DNA of 64,000 nucleotides from Desmodus rotundus (lineage: Eukaryota > Chordata > Mammalia > Chiroptera > Phyllostomidae), in contig NC_071396.1 in NCBI RefSeq assembly GCF_022682495.2, positions 57,553,159-57,617,158 on the forward strand, given 5' to 3'. Both the position numbers and the translations under genes were made by a program. Below are positions 18,641-30,055 of the stretch, one piece after another. Within the stretch, counting starts at the first letter, position 1; each line of letters starts with the position of its first letter. The notes below the pieces were generated by a model. That model searched no databases and was not told the DNA's origin. It was given only the letters and a program-made list of their open reading frames with translations.

Positions 18641-19195
18641 CTGGGTTGCTGATGACTTGTATTTCTAATTGCCAACTTCCCTGTTCCTTAAGAGCCCTGA
18701 TGTAGAATGGTTTGGGAGGTTTGGGAGGTTTTCCTTTCATTCTTCCAATCCCATATTGTCAGTGTTGGAAGGACACTTGCTTGGGCCTGGAGAAGCACTG
18801 GTCCTATGAAGGCCAACATGCTTTCTATGAAGTACCAGATGCCCCAGCCTGCAGGTTAGAGATAGAGGAGCATCTCTGGCACTCTGACTCAGGACACTTC
18901 TGCCGCTGGTGTGCCACCACTACCTTACCCACATCCTTTCCCTGTGGAAGAGAAACATAAAGCATATAGGAACCCATCTGGGTGTGGAGATGGGTGGGCA
19001 CTTTGCCTGCCCATCTGAATGTCTGGGCCCTCTCAAGCCTCCTAGAAACTTTCTTTCTGGCCCTTCCCCAGCTCAGAGCATTTTGGCCTCCCCTCCTGCC
19101 AACTGTAGTGGCAATAAAAGCAGGGATGGTCCCGGTCTCCTGTGTCCCAGTTTATAACTATAGCATGTGTGTATATATTATCATGTAGTCAAGTG
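18641..19195. other. Intergenic sequence, nothing recognised
   Basis: Short open frames only. An isolated AATAAA near 19,113 has no upstream gene that I can support. Confidence 0.4.
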
Positions 19196-19300
19196 TGCAC
19201 TGTACATATGCCTGTTGAACACCTCCTACACATGGGCACTGTTGTAGGTGTGGGGGCTATACCAGTGAATAAAACAAAGCCCTTGAAGAGCTTACATTCT
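19196..19300 (+). repeat. Fragment of an ancient dispersed repeat, target of the HAL1-like insertion
   Basis: The text CCTGTTGAACACCTCCTACA and GTGAATAAAACAAAGCCCTT is the decayed start of the widespread mammalian repeat of the 'TTTATTGAGCACCTACTATGTGCCAGGCACTG' type. It continues after the insertion at 21,363. Family not named with confidence. Confidence 0.45.
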
Positions 19301-19709
19301 TTTTTTTTTTGATATATTTATTGATTATGCTATTACAGTTGTCCCATTTCCCACCTCCCTCAGTCCACTCCATCCTGCCCATGCCCTCCCTCCCACATTC
19401 CCCCCCCCATAGTTCATGTCCATGGGTCATACTTATAAGTTCTTTGGCTTCTACATTTCCTACACTATTCTTACCCTCTCCCTGTCTAGTTTCCACCTAT
19501 CAGCTATGCTATTTATTCTCTGTACCTTTCCCCCCTCTCTCCCCCTCCCAATCCCCTATTGATAACCCTATATGTGATCTCCATTTCTGTGGTTCTGTTT
19601 CTGTTCTACTTGTTTGCTCAGTTTGCTTTTGTTTTGGTTTTCGGTGTTGTCGTTAATAACTGTGAGTTTGCTGTCATTTTTACTGTTCATATTTTTTATC
19701 TTCTTTTTC

Positions 19710-20432
19710 TTAGATAAGTCCCTTTAACATTTCATATAATAATGGCTTGGTGATGATGAACTCCTTTAACTTGACCTTATCTGAGAAGCACTTTATCTGC
19801 CCTTCCATTCTAAATGATAGCCTTGCTGGATAGAGAAATCTTGGATGTAGGTCCTTGGCTTTCATGACTGGGAATCCTTCTTGCCAGCCCCTTCTTGCCT
19901 GTAAGGTCTCTTTGGAGAAATCAGCTGACAGTCTTATGGGAACTGCTTTGTAGGTAACTGTGTCCTTTTCTCTTGCTGCTTTTAAGATTCTCTCCTTCTG
20001 TTTCATCTTGGGTAATGTAATTATGATGTGCCTTGGTGTGTTCCTCCTTGGGTCCAGCTTCTTTGGGACTCTCTGAGTTTCCTGGACTTCCTGGAAGTCT
20101 ATTTCCTTTGCCAGATGAGGGAAGTTCTCCTTCATTATTTGTTCAAATAAGTTTTCAATTTTTTGTTCTTCCTCTTCTCCTTCTGGTACCCCTATAATTC
20201 GGATGTTGGAACATTTCAAGATGTCCTGGAGGTTCCTAAGCCTCTCCTCATTTTTCCGAATTCTTGTCTCTTCATTCTTTTCTGGTTGGATGTTTGTTTC
20301 TTCCTTGTGGTCCACACCGTTGATTTGAGTCCCAGTTTCCTTCGCATCACTATTGGTTCCCTGTACATTTTCCTTTGTTTGTCTTAGCATAGGCTTCATT
20401 GTTTCATCTAGTTTGCGAACAAATTCAACCAA
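19710..20432 (-). pseudogene. L1-type ORF1 (nucleic-acid chaperone) of HAL1-like copy 1
   Basis: The 240 open codons cover most of ORF1p: the end of the coiled-coil region (NEETRIRKNEERLRNLQDIL), the RRM-like core (IRIIGVPEGEEEEQKIENLF) and the C-terminal domain with RHIIITLPKMKQKERILKAA. The C-terminus ends in EMLKGLI and stop. Homologous coding sequence continues upstream in the same frame to about 20,510. There a 7-A run places the only nearby ATG (MAQMTEHFK) out of frame. ORF1p forms trimers and binds element RNA. This copy has the best preserved C-terminus of the two. Confidence 0.85.
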
Positions 20433-20910
20433 TTCTGTGAGCGTCTTGGTAACCAGTGTTTTGAACTGTGCATCCGATAGGTTGGCTATCTCTTCCTTGC
20501 TTAGTTGTATTTTTTTCTGGAGCTTTGAAGTGTTCTGTCATTTGGGCCATTTGTTTTTTTTTTGTTTGCTTGTTTGTTTTTGTCTTGGTGCGCCTGGTAC
20601 ATACAAGGGCGGAGCCTTAGGTGTTTACCAGGGTGGGGTAATGCTGGTCAATGAGCTGTGACATTGTACATGGGGGAGGGGCCGAGAGGGAGCAGTGGCG
20701 TCCGCTTCACTCTCCTCCGGATCTCAATCTTTCACTCTGTTACCCACAATCAAACTGGGCCCCTCTGGTGCTGGTTCCTGAGTGGTGGGCTTGTGCACTC
20801 TCTAGGTCCCTGTGGGTCTCTCCAACGACCTCTCCTGTGAGGCTGGGAGTCTCTCCTGCTGCCGCTCCAACCCCCAGGGGGGTTTTCAATCAGAGGTTTG
20901 AGGCTTTATT

Positions 20911-20911
<1 letters not shown>

Positions 20912-20941
<30 letters not shown>
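20912..20941 (+). repeat. Poly-C homopolymer of 30 bases
   Basis: A run of 30 C lies inside the 5'UTR of HAL1-like copy 1. The other copy at the same place has only a few bases (TTTTCCTGCGC on the same strand), so this is a local expansion or a sequencing/assembly artefact. Confidence 0.9.
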
Positions 20942-20942
<1 letters not shown>

Positions 20943-21419
20943 CGCTGGGGCCCTGGGTTGCGTGGTCTACTTCGCTCCCTGTCGTTAGTCCGGTTTATCT
21001 ATGCACGAATGTGGGGCCGCAGGGTGCTTCCTGCCCTGCTCTCCGCCACTCTGAGTCCAGCCCTCTCAGTTTATCTGTGCGCGAATGTAGGGCCACAGGG
21101 TCTGCTAGTGGTCAGACTGCCTGCCCCGTTTGTCCCACACTCCGCCAGTCTCGGTCCTGCCACGGCCACGCGAGTCCTCTTCGCCCAGGTGTCCGTCTCC
21201 GCCCCTCCTACCAGTCTGGATGTATGTTTATTTTTTATCTCCTTGGTGTCAGACTTCCTTGCCGTTCGATTTTCTGTCAGTTTTGGTTGTGCGAGGAGGC
21301 GCAGTGTGTCTACCTACGCCGCCATCTGGGTTGCCTAACTTGCTGTCAAGAGCTTACATTCTAAGCAAGAAGCACAATAACAACTCTATCTGGCCTCTGA
21401 CAAACTGTCCTACTTGCCT

Positions 21420-21860
21420 GGCCTAAAATCTGCAGCCCAGAGTCAAATGTGGAGTTGAGAGCTGAGGGTCTACAACCTGCATCCCTGAATTTGGAAAGCA
21501 CAATCCAAAACACAGAGCAAAACGTTTGTACCCCAAGACCATAATTTAGAGTTTGGAGCTCAGAATCCAGAACTTTCATCCAAGAACTGAGTCTAGGGCC
21601 CAGAACATTGATCTCAGAATCTAGATCTCAGAATCTAGATCTCAGAATTTAGAATTCAGAACTGGGGCCCTGAGTATGGATTCCCAAATCCACATCTTAA
21701 AGCTTGGAGCTCAGAACCCAATGTGGGAGAGAAACATCAATTGGTTGCTTCAGAGTTTAGTATCAAGCACATGGAGCTCAGGGCCTAGTGTGTGGCTCAG
21801 GACCTGGAGGCCAGAATCCAGAGCTCAGAGTGAGTCCTAAGAGAAGCCTCCCCAGTTTCT
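21420..21860. repeat. Degenerate AGATCTCAGAATC-type tandem tract
   Basis: Units such as CAGAATCTAGATCT (perfect tandem copies near 21,616-21,645), CAGAATTTAGAATTCAG, GGAGCTCAGAACC and CAGAATCCAGAG repeat irregularly. It encloses a 33-base fragment identical to part of a VES SINE at 21,719-21,751. Confidence 0.55.
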
Positions 21861-22925
21861 CTGTTATTCCCCAGTCTTACTGCCTTCCTTCAGCCAACCA
21901 AAAATTTTGGACCACCAGAGCTTGGACCAATGCCAATCTCTGTCAAAAATGCTGAGAGGCAGCCAACAGGAAACAAGCAAAGGATTGGATTCCCTCTCTC
22001 TTCAGTGTCAGGGCCAAGACAGCAGGAACTGTGTCTGTGTTGTCATTATTGTACTCCCATTGCCTTTTGCAGGCTTGTGGTAGGTGCTTTATAAATGTCT
22101 GTTGAATAGATTCATTCATTTTTCCCACTAATGTTTATTGACCCTATTTTTTCTAAGCATTTGGGTTGAGGATAAAACATACCAAGATCTTACTCTGGTG
22201 AATCAGCTGTGTCCAGCACACAGGGAACTCTTGGAGGGTAGGGGCTGTTTCTGACAAAGAGCTGGGGAAGGCTGTGGTGGGGGTGGTGGGATGGTATTGA
22301 ATGGAGAGGGGTGACTTCCAGGAGCAAGGAAAGGACACTGGCTGGCTCTGGTGGTCCCAGGTTCAAAATTACTTCAGAGCAGTAGAACCAAGCTCAGAGG
22401 CTTCTGTTCCTGCAGCTTCTATTCCCTCCTCCATAAAATAATGAGCACCTAACAATGACTCCCGCTGCCCAGAGTCAGTGTGTGGTCAAACAGTTTTGAC
22501 TTTGTGGCCCCAGAGCTCCCAAGCAGGGCAGAGCAGTCAAGGTTAGCAAGGCAATGGGTGTCTTTATGATTCCACGGAGCCTCGTACCAGGGTGCCGGGG
22601 GTCCGTTGACCTTTGTTCCACCTGTCTGCACCAAAATGGGTCTGGCTGGCCAAGGGCTTCTTCCTCCTTCCTCCTACCAGGAGGATTTCCTCCTACCAGG
22701 ACAATTTCAGGCCCATTTCTTATTCCCATTTTCCATAGGAATCATCCCATTTTCTATAGGAAGAAACCAAACCCTCTTCGTAATTTTTAGAGACCAGCTC
22801 ATTCTTCTTCAAAAGTCCCTGCCATCTCCTGGTAACGCACACCTAGGATTAGGACAAAGAAGCAGCTTTCCCCTTCCCCGGGACCATAGAATGGACGCCT
22901 GATGGAAGTCAAAATAGAAAAATAA
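21861..22925. other. Intergenic sequence with old-repeat traces
   Basis: Near 22,100-22,190 (ATGTTTATTGACCC) there is a hint of the same ancient dispersed repeat as at 19,196. Two tandem copies of TTTCCTCCTACCAGGA-type text lie near 22,665-22,700. No gene supported. Confidence 0.4.
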
Positions 22926-22949
22926 ATACATAATACCCATCCTCACAAA

Positions 22950-23115
<166 letters not shown>

Positions 23116-23592
23116 TAAAAGGAAGGAAATCAGGCAAAGTCTACACAAAGAGGTCTTTCCCAATAGAAATGTAAATAAACAACCAGTACACATTTGGACA
23201 GGCTCTCAGCCTCAGAAATGATCAAATACATGCAAATGGAACAAGGAGGTACCATTTTTTACCTTTCATCTTAGCAAAATGGAAAAGGCCAGACAGATTT
23301 GTAGAATCAGATCTAGTACATGCTGTTGGTGGGAATGTTGATCAAAATTCCACATGCTCTCTGGCCCAGAAAGCCCTCCTCAGTTTCACCTCACAGAAAC
23401 CCTAGAGGGGAAAAAAAGCAAAATTGCAGGGATTTTTTTTAAAGGAAATTACAGAACAATATATAAAGCGTGACACTTTTTGTTGTAAAAATATTTGTGC
23501 AGAAATCGGAAAATATCTGGAAAGATACATACCTAATGATTAATGGCTGTTAGTTCCGAAAAGTGTGATAGATCACTGGTGAGGAAAAGAGT

Positions 23593-23820
23593 CTTTTTTT
23601 TTTTTTTAAATCCTCACCCAAGGATATACTGATTGATTGATTTCAGAGAGAGAGAGAGAGAAATATCAATGTGGGAGAGAAACATCAATTGGTTGCTTCC
23701 TGTACATGCCCCAACTGGGGACTGAACCCAAAACCTAGGTACGTGCCTTGACCAGGAATTGAAACTACACCATTTTGGTGCATGGGATGATGCTGCAACC
23801 AAGCCACCTGGCTAGGGTGG
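23593..23820 (-). mobile_element. VES-type bat SINE
   Basis: The minus-strand head reads CTAGCCAGGTGGCTTGGTTG, followed by CCTGGTCAAGGCACGTACCT, CCCCAGTTGGGGCATGTACA, the GAGAAACATCAAT-related segment and an A-rich tail (poly-T at 23,594-23,607 on the plus strand). Confidence 0.85.
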
Positions 23821-24450
23821 TCCTTTTTTTTCTTTTTAAATAAACTTCTGCTTTTATTTTAATGTCTTATAACTATGTGTCACTTTTGTAATTTAAATAA
23901 TTAAGACTTATTAAGAAAAATCTGTTTTCTTTTCTCTGCCTTTCCCTGACTGGTTTTCCTCCTTGGGATATTCTCCCCTTCAGATCTGCCTGGAGAACTC
24001 TTCTTCATCCTTCAAAACCCCAGGCAAATATCCTAGGAGAAGCCTTATCTGAATTCTCCCTCCCTGAACTCCTCAGGAATTTTTCAATCCCTAACCAATA
24101 TCACTCAGGAACAAGGCCTAGCTGTAAGGCAGACAGACCTGCATCTCACTTGCTGCATGGCCTTGTGCAAATGGCTTAGCCTCTCTGAATCCTGATTCCG
24201 CACCAATAAAACAAGACCACACTTTGCATGGTTGTGTAAGGATAATATGAGGAAGGCAAAGGGTACTCAGTCCTAGAAGAGCCCATCTTGCAAGGAGACT
24301 CTCTTCTAATGCAATATCAGCCTACTGTCTTCAAACTGAGCCACCATGCACTTCTCAACTTATATAAGATCTGCTCACCCTTCTGTATCTTCTTCCACAA
24401 CATCTAAGGCTCTTAGAGTTTCTGGGAGTACCAATGGAATGCCCCTATTT
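23821..24450 (+). repeat. L2 and MIR relics
   Basis: GGAGAACTCTTCTTCATCCT near 23,993 onward resembles the L2 3' region. GCATGGCCTTGTGCAAATGG with CTCTCTGAATCCTGATTCC near 24,155-24,200 resembles MIR. Both are heavily diverged. Confidence 0.4.
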
Positions 24451-24664
24451 AATTTTTTTTTCTTTTATTGATCCCAGAGAGAGGGGAAGGGAAGGAGAAA
24501 GAAATGGAAACATTGATGTGAGAGAGAAACTTCAGTCAGTTGCCTCTTGGACCCCTATTGGGGACTGAATGTGAAACCCAGGCATGTGCCCTGACCAGGA
24601 ATCTAACCTGCAACCTTTCAGTTTGCAGGACAATGCCCAACCAACTGAGCCACACTAGCCAGGG
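24450..24664 (-). mobile_element. VES-type bat SINE
   Basis: The minus-strand head reads CCTGGCTAGTGTGGCTCAGT, followed by GGTTGGGCATTGTCCTGCAA and the rest of the VES body, ending in an A-rich tail (poly-T at about 24,452 on the plus strand). Confidence 0.85.
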
Positions 24665-25265
24665 TGTACCTGACTATTTAGTAGGTGCTTTCAGCATTTC
24701 CCCCCACCCTGTCCCCAACAAGGCAGAGACCCCACATATGGTGTCTCCTGTTCAGCTGGAGAAACTGAGGACTACTGGGGGCTGGGATGAGGAGGTCTCA
24801 CGTCCTGAAAGTGAGTAAAACAGGGTCTCTCCCTACAGGCAATGCAGGCTGGAGTTGGATGGGTCATTTCCCTGGAGGGGGAACTTTAGTAGACTCTTTG
24901 CAGACACTTCCTTCCACTATTCCATTTGTCCCTCCCACAGAACCCCCCACACTGTGAGGGTTCCCTAGGGGGCCCTCTTGCTTCCTCTTCCTGCCTCTCC
25001 CCCAATTTTGGCTGTGATTCATGTTTCCCCAGCTTTGAGGGGATGCTGGGATGGACCTCCTTTCCTAGGAATTTAGGGATTAAGGGGACTTTTGTACACA
25101 CACATTAGAGCACCTGACCACTGACACCATCTCAGCATCATGCACTGTGCCCTCTTCTCCATCCTACATTACCCAGTTTCATCTTCACCTGCTCCGTAAT
25201 ACCAGCCTCCTCCCTGCCCCCCACCTCTAGCCTCAGGCTCATGCCCTGCAACCTGTCTCTTCTGC
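24665..25265. other. Intergenic sequence, nothing recognised
   Basis: C/T-rich, with no supported gene or repeat. Confidence 0.4.
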
Positions 25266-25269
25266 TATA

Positions 25270-25620
25270 GAGATCTTTTTATTTTTCATTAAAATTTTTA
25301 AAAAATTAAGTTTATTGGGGTAACATTGGTTAAGTGATTATATACATTTCAAGTAAAGTACTGTATCGTCTGTATATTACATTGTGTGTTCATTACTCAA
25401 AATTTAGCCTCCTCTGTCATCACATATTTGATCCCTTTCCCCCTCTGTCCCCCCACCTTCCTTTCCCTCTCTGATAACCCCAACACATTCCCCATTCATT
25501 CCAATTCATTCAGTCTGTGTGAATGAATTTTTTGTATGTGTTCGTTTGTTTGCTTTGTTCATTTTTGTGGCTTTCTGTGTTATATCATAGGGTTCTTTCT
25601 TAATCTTTTCATTTCAGTTA
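25270..25620 (-). mobile_element. L1 3'-end fragment
   Basis: The plus strand reads AAGTTTATTGGGGTAACATT followed by GTGTGTTCATTACTC and a CCCCCTCTGTCCCCCCACC tract. This is the reverse complement of a Laurasiatherian-type L1 3'UTR. It is 5' truncated. Confidence 0.55.
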
Positions 25621-26225
25621 TGAAACATTTTAGATATCCAAAAATGTACCTACTAATATAACAAACAACATGGTACTATGCCGCATAACAAATAGCCAAA
25701 AACTGAACAGCTTAAAAACCACACACATTTATTATTTTAGTCTCTGTGAGTCAGGAGCCCATAAAGCATAATAAATAGCTACTAATATAACAACACCATG
25801 GTGGTATCTGGGTCCTCACTTAGGGTCCTACAAGGCTGTGGCCACTTGCAGACCAAGGCTGGGCTCTCCCTTAGATTTCCTTGCAGCTGTAAGATTCTTG
25901 GCAGCTTGATGGGAGTCTTAAATAATGTCCTGCACTTGGGAATAATATCCCATTGCTTTTGTCCATTCTAGAGGTTATACCAAGTCACAGGTCCCTCCCA
26001 TCCTTCAGTGCCTGGTTGTAGTGGAGAAGGGGAAAAAGTCTTGGACCTCCCCAGCTGAAGCCAGTAGGGTACCTTTAAAGACACTGCTCAAGCAGAGCTG
26101 GGATGTGTGTATGTGTGTTTGTGCATGTGTGTTTGCCTGCACAGGTATGCACAAATGCATGGTGACATCAGTGCCTGAGTATGCATGTGGAGGTGTGGGG
26201 TATTCTGACTACCTTGTCTAAAAGA
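25621..26225. other. Intergenic sequence, nothing firm
   Basis: Contains ACAAATAGCCAAAAACTGAA and TTATTATTTTAGTCTCTGTG text suggestive of an MLT1-type LTR relic, and a short GT-rich patch at 26,103-26,150. No gene supported. Confidence 0.35.
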
Positions 26226-26229
26226 AAAG

Positions 26230-26560
26230 CCCCATCACTTTGTAAGTCCTTTTTCTGCTTTATTTTTCTCCATGGCACCTATCACTACCTGACATTGTAT
26301 TAAACATTCATTATTTATCAGTTTCTTATATCTCCCCCACTAGTGTCAGCTCCATGAGGGCAAGGCCCTCTCTAATGTGTTCACTGGCTTATATATCTGC
26401 AACACTGGGAAGGGTGCCTGGCATGCAGCACGGGTGTAGATAGGAGCTCAAGAAATGTGTGGGATGGAGAGATGGGTGGGTGGATAGATGGATGGATGGA
26501 TAAATGGATGAATGAGTGGGTAAATGAGTAGTTGGGTATACGGATGAATGGATGTCTGCT
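26230..26560 (+). repeat. L2 3' end with expanded GGAT/GAATG tail
   Basis: TGTCAGCTCCATGAGGGCAA and GGGTGCCTGGCATGCAGCA are the recognisable L2 3' region. They are followed by GATGGATGGATGGATAAATG-type repeats (26,462-26,560), which fit expansion of the L2 tail. Confidence 0.6.
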
Positions 26561-27760
26561 GCTGTGAATGTGTGCATACAGGCCTTTACTCTGGAAGACA
26601 CTTCAGGCTTCTTTGTTCTATAATCTTTCCAGAAATATCTAGGAAGCCCTATGCCACACAAGCTGCAGAGGTCCATGGGTATGTAAGGAAGCTCTTGGAG
26701 TTGAATCCTTCTAGAGGCTTAGGACCAGCTGTTGGAACAAGGATCAGAGTACTGCCCTAGGCCACTCCATGCAGGGGTGGTGGGCTGAGGACTAAGGTGC
26801 TGTGAATGCAGACGGGAGAGTGGCTGCCCCAATAGGTTGGTGCACTTTGGAATTTGTATGGGGGAGTTCCACAAATGATGCCTTCACTCAAGCAGTAAAG
26901 TCTCACTTAAGGTTAGATCTGAGCCTCCATAGACCACATGGATCTCTACCAAGAAGGGTGTTACCTGGGTCGAGATTGAGGAAATGATCCTGAAGATTCA
27001 GTGGGTAACCATCACCACTGGCTGAGAGGGTTAAGCAGGAAGCATTCCTGGAGGTCCTAGGGAGAGAAAGCAGATCTGAGCCAGGTCTGTGTTGAGACAT
27101 GAGTTGAGGTCATCCAATCACCTCTGGAGAAGGAGAAGGGTTGCCCTCCACTTGTATCTCCCTGTCCAGCACTGAACATTCCCTGTCCATTCCACCTGTT
27201 TAGTAACCCATCACTTGACCAGCTTTCCATAAGCCCACCAATTTATATGTGCCTCTACCCTTGAATCAATTCTTCTGTGGAGTTTTGCATTTACCATTAC
27301 TTCCCTTCCCTTATCTGTCAGTCTATCTTTCCATCCATCTATCCATGCACCACTATCAACATTGTCATCATTATGCTGCAAGTAAGCTGTCTTCACAGCA
27401 ACCCCATGAGGAAAATACTATTACTACCCCCATTTTACAAATGAGATAAGGAAATGGCACAGAGATCTTAAGTGACTTCACTAAGAACACACAGCTAATA
27501 AATAAAGCTCTCTGACAAGCTGAGCTGAGCTCTTAACCCCTTAGTCTGTCTGTTCATCCATCCATGCACCCTCATAGCTGTTCATTCAGTCCTTTCACTC
27601 ACCTATCACTGTCTATCCAGTGACCCCATCCATCCATTGCTGTCACCCATCCATCCTGAAGGTAATGCAATTAGAGAACCAGGGGCCCTGAGAGGAGAGA
27701 AGGCTGGAACTGCCCATCTGGCTGGGGGTGGGGGGTGGGATTGTGGAGGTGGGGTGAGCT
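26561..27760. other. Intergenic sequence with MIR relic
   Basis: CCCATTTTACAAATGAGATA followed by ACACAGCTAATAAATAA near 27,430-27,505 is MIR-like. CATCCATC patches lie at 27,335 and 27,550-27,655. No gene supported. Confidence 0.4.
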
Positions 27761-27769
27761 GCCCCAGGC

Positions 27770-27990
27770 TGGGCAGGATTGCATGGGACTGGAGGGAATT
27801 AGCCCAGTGACTGCCAGGATCATCTAATTAAGAATGCTAGTGATAAGCAGATAGGAATAGGGGAGTGGCTGGAATCCTTTTAAAAGGCCACTCCATTAAT
27901 TACAGAGACAGAGAGGGGCCTCTGGCTATTCAGAATACCAATTGGTTGCCTAATTGGCCTCCTGCCAACTTATCCTGGGACTGCTCTGTG
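27770..27990. promoter_or_regulatory. Candidate conserved noncoding element (GATA/homeodomain motif cluster)
   Basis: A non-repetitive block contains CATCTAATTAAGAATG, GTGATAAGCAGATAGG, CCTTTTAAAAGG, CCATTAATTACAG and CCAATTGGTTGCCTAATTGG in close succession. Such dense AT-rich homeodomain and GATA sites in otherwise GC-rich, repeat-free DNA are typical of developmental enhancers. It lies about 25 kb downstream of the distal GATA2 exon. Conservation is not visible from one sequence. Confidence 0.35.
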
Positions 27991-28790
27991 GCCTTGGCTG
28001 TGCCTTGCCCTCTCTGGACCTCCCTGTGAACATGGTCAGGCTCTACCTAAGGTCACCTGGTCAATCCTCTCTTCCCATGCTCAGGAAGCTGGCCTCAGGG
28101 ACATCAGAAATCAGAGGCCAGAGAGGCTAGGCTGGCTCCCCAGAGGGAAGGGAAGCCTGGAAGGGAGAAGTTTTACCACCCCATTGGCAAATGAGGACCT
28201 CGAGGCTCAGAGGGGAAGTGACCTCTTATCCTGTGAGACGAGAGTCTGGGGATCTGCTCATCCCTACTCCTCTATCTTTTCGAAAGGGGAAATCCCCTCT
28301 ACATGCTGCTACCAGGTTCCATACATTCCTTTATGGGGAGCTTGCTCCGCACTCACCCCTGGGAAACTGGGAAGGTTTTCCACTTGCAGGGCACCTTCAG
28401 CAGTGAAGAGCTGTACCCTGGGATAGCTCTGACCCAGGGGATATGATGGGGTCTCCAGACCTGTCTCCATCCCAGCTGCCTCATACAGTTTCACCCTAGG
28501 ATGAGGCCTCAGGCTGAGCATAGGACTTGGGCATGGAGTAGGGCAGGGGACCTGCTGAAGGACTCTGAAACAGCAGGGGCCAGAAAATCCCTCCTTGGGA
28601 GGACAATGGAGGTCCGTACCAGAGTCTCATACAAGGAGGAGAGGGGAGCCTGGGCAGGGGGAAGCATCTGAAGGATTCTTGGACATCTCATTATTCTGGG
28701 TTCCTTGTCCATTAACATTGCTGTAGGAATGTTGAGGTCATCCTCATATACCCCCATATACAGTGTCCCAATTATACTGTTATGGCACCT
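27991..28790. other. Intergenic sequence, nothing firm
   Basis: A MIR-like phrase (GGCAAATGAGGACCTCGAGG, 28,185-28,204) is present. No gene supported. Confidence 0.35.
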
Positions 28791-29640
28791 TCAGGCTTCA
28801 ATGCTGTTGTCATCGACCCCCTTACCAATATCACATCACCCCATCACCATCACCATAAACACACCATCATCCCTACCTCCATCATCACTACCATCACTAT
28901 TACCATCACTATTGCTATGACTTCAATTGGTATCACCTTCACATCACTCATATTACTATTATTACTCCCATTACCTCCTCCCATCCTGCCTCTGACATCA
29001 CCTCCATTACCTCAACAAGTATCACCATTACTATGACCATCATTATGACCATTGTTACCATTACTATTACTAGCTTTACCACCATCACTATAGTCACTAT
29101 CACTTCTATCACTACAACTATCCCACCTCTGATAGAACTCCATTATTTCCACCATCTCTACCATCATCTTCACCATCTCTACTACCTGCTTCACTACTAT
29201 CACTACCATTACCATGTCTACCTCAAATAGTATCCACATTACCATTGACCACCAATTCACCCATCACTGTCATCATTACTACCACCAGCATCACCACCTC
29301 ACTTCATCTTCACTTCACCTCACCACCATCTTCCTCTCAACCAATATCACCATTAACATGACCATCATTACCACCACAATTACTATCATTACCATTACTA
29401 TTATCACTGCCATTTACACCTCAACCAATATCACTCTTATCACCACCTTCCTCATTACTACCATCTTCATCTCTCTTATCACTACCATCATATTATATCT
29501 ACCTCAGCCAGACTCACCATTACCTCTAGCTCTACCATAACTGTCATCACCTCCACTACCTCCAACACACCTCTGACTTCACATCATTAATTATCACTAC
29601 CTGCATTATTACCATTATCACCATTATGACTATGTAACAG
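28790..29640 (+). repeat. Imperfect CAT/CAC/ATT triplet-rich tract
   Basis: About 850 bp of irregular ATCACC, ATTACT and CCATCA triplets. The open frames rich in Ile/Thr/His (plus strand) and Met/Val/Asp (minus strand) are by-products. Confidence 0.85.
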
Positions 29641-30055
29641 GTATGAAGACATTTAATAGTTTCCACAACCATTGGACAACCTGGAGGAGTAAAGATCAGG
29701 GAAGCAAATCATTGCTGATGGTCTCAGTCTGCAGCCAAAAGGTGAGTGGATCTCAACAGCTCACCAGGAAGCTGGAAATCTCATGATATTCTGGGAAGCT
29801 ACCCCGGGAACCTCAGGTCTGAAGCAGAGGATTCTCAGCAGATTGTCCAGAAGCGGCTGTGAAACTCTGGGTTGTCATCTGCCTGCAATTTCTTTTACGC
29901 TTTCCAAATCTTATAAGTTGGCTGACTCTAACCTGAAACCATATGGGTAAGGAGATTCTGGAAAATCTTCCAGAATTCTCTACTATGCAGAGAAGATTGT
30001 AGAAGACGATGGTGGTGGTGCTGAGTTAGCAACAGAAAATATAGAACACCACACC
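29641..30055. other. Spacer between triplet tracts, nothing recognised
   Basis: Unique-looking sequence with repeated CTGGAAAATCTTCCAGAATT-like text near 29,960. No gene supported. Confidence 0.35.

Larger units (their letters stand above)
19301..21347 (-). mobile_element. HAL1-like retrotransposon copy 1 (L1-derived, ORF1 only)
   Basis: A 2.05-kb element lies between perfect 15-bp target duplications AAGAGCTTACATTCT (19286-19300 and 21348-21362). The A-tail appears as a T run at 19,301-19,310. Reading on the minus strand: a GC-rich 5'UTR beginning with CCAGATGGCGGC, an L1-type ORF1, then directly a short 3'UTR and poly(A). No endonuclease or reverse transcriptase sequence is present, and the 3'UTR follows ORF1 by only tens of bases. 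Half-L1 (HAL1) elements with this design are known in mammals; they move using L1 enzymes supplied in trans. Confidence 0.85.

Noticed and set aside
20651..21364. 237-codon frame with a proline run
   Set aside because: Antisense of the HAL1-like 5'UTR; the proline run is the poly-C tract. The matching frames at 59,281-60,136 are the same artefact in the second copy.
28790..29540. Ile/Thr/His-rich frames that look like metal-binding repeats
   Set aside because: By-product of the CAT/CAC triplet tract.
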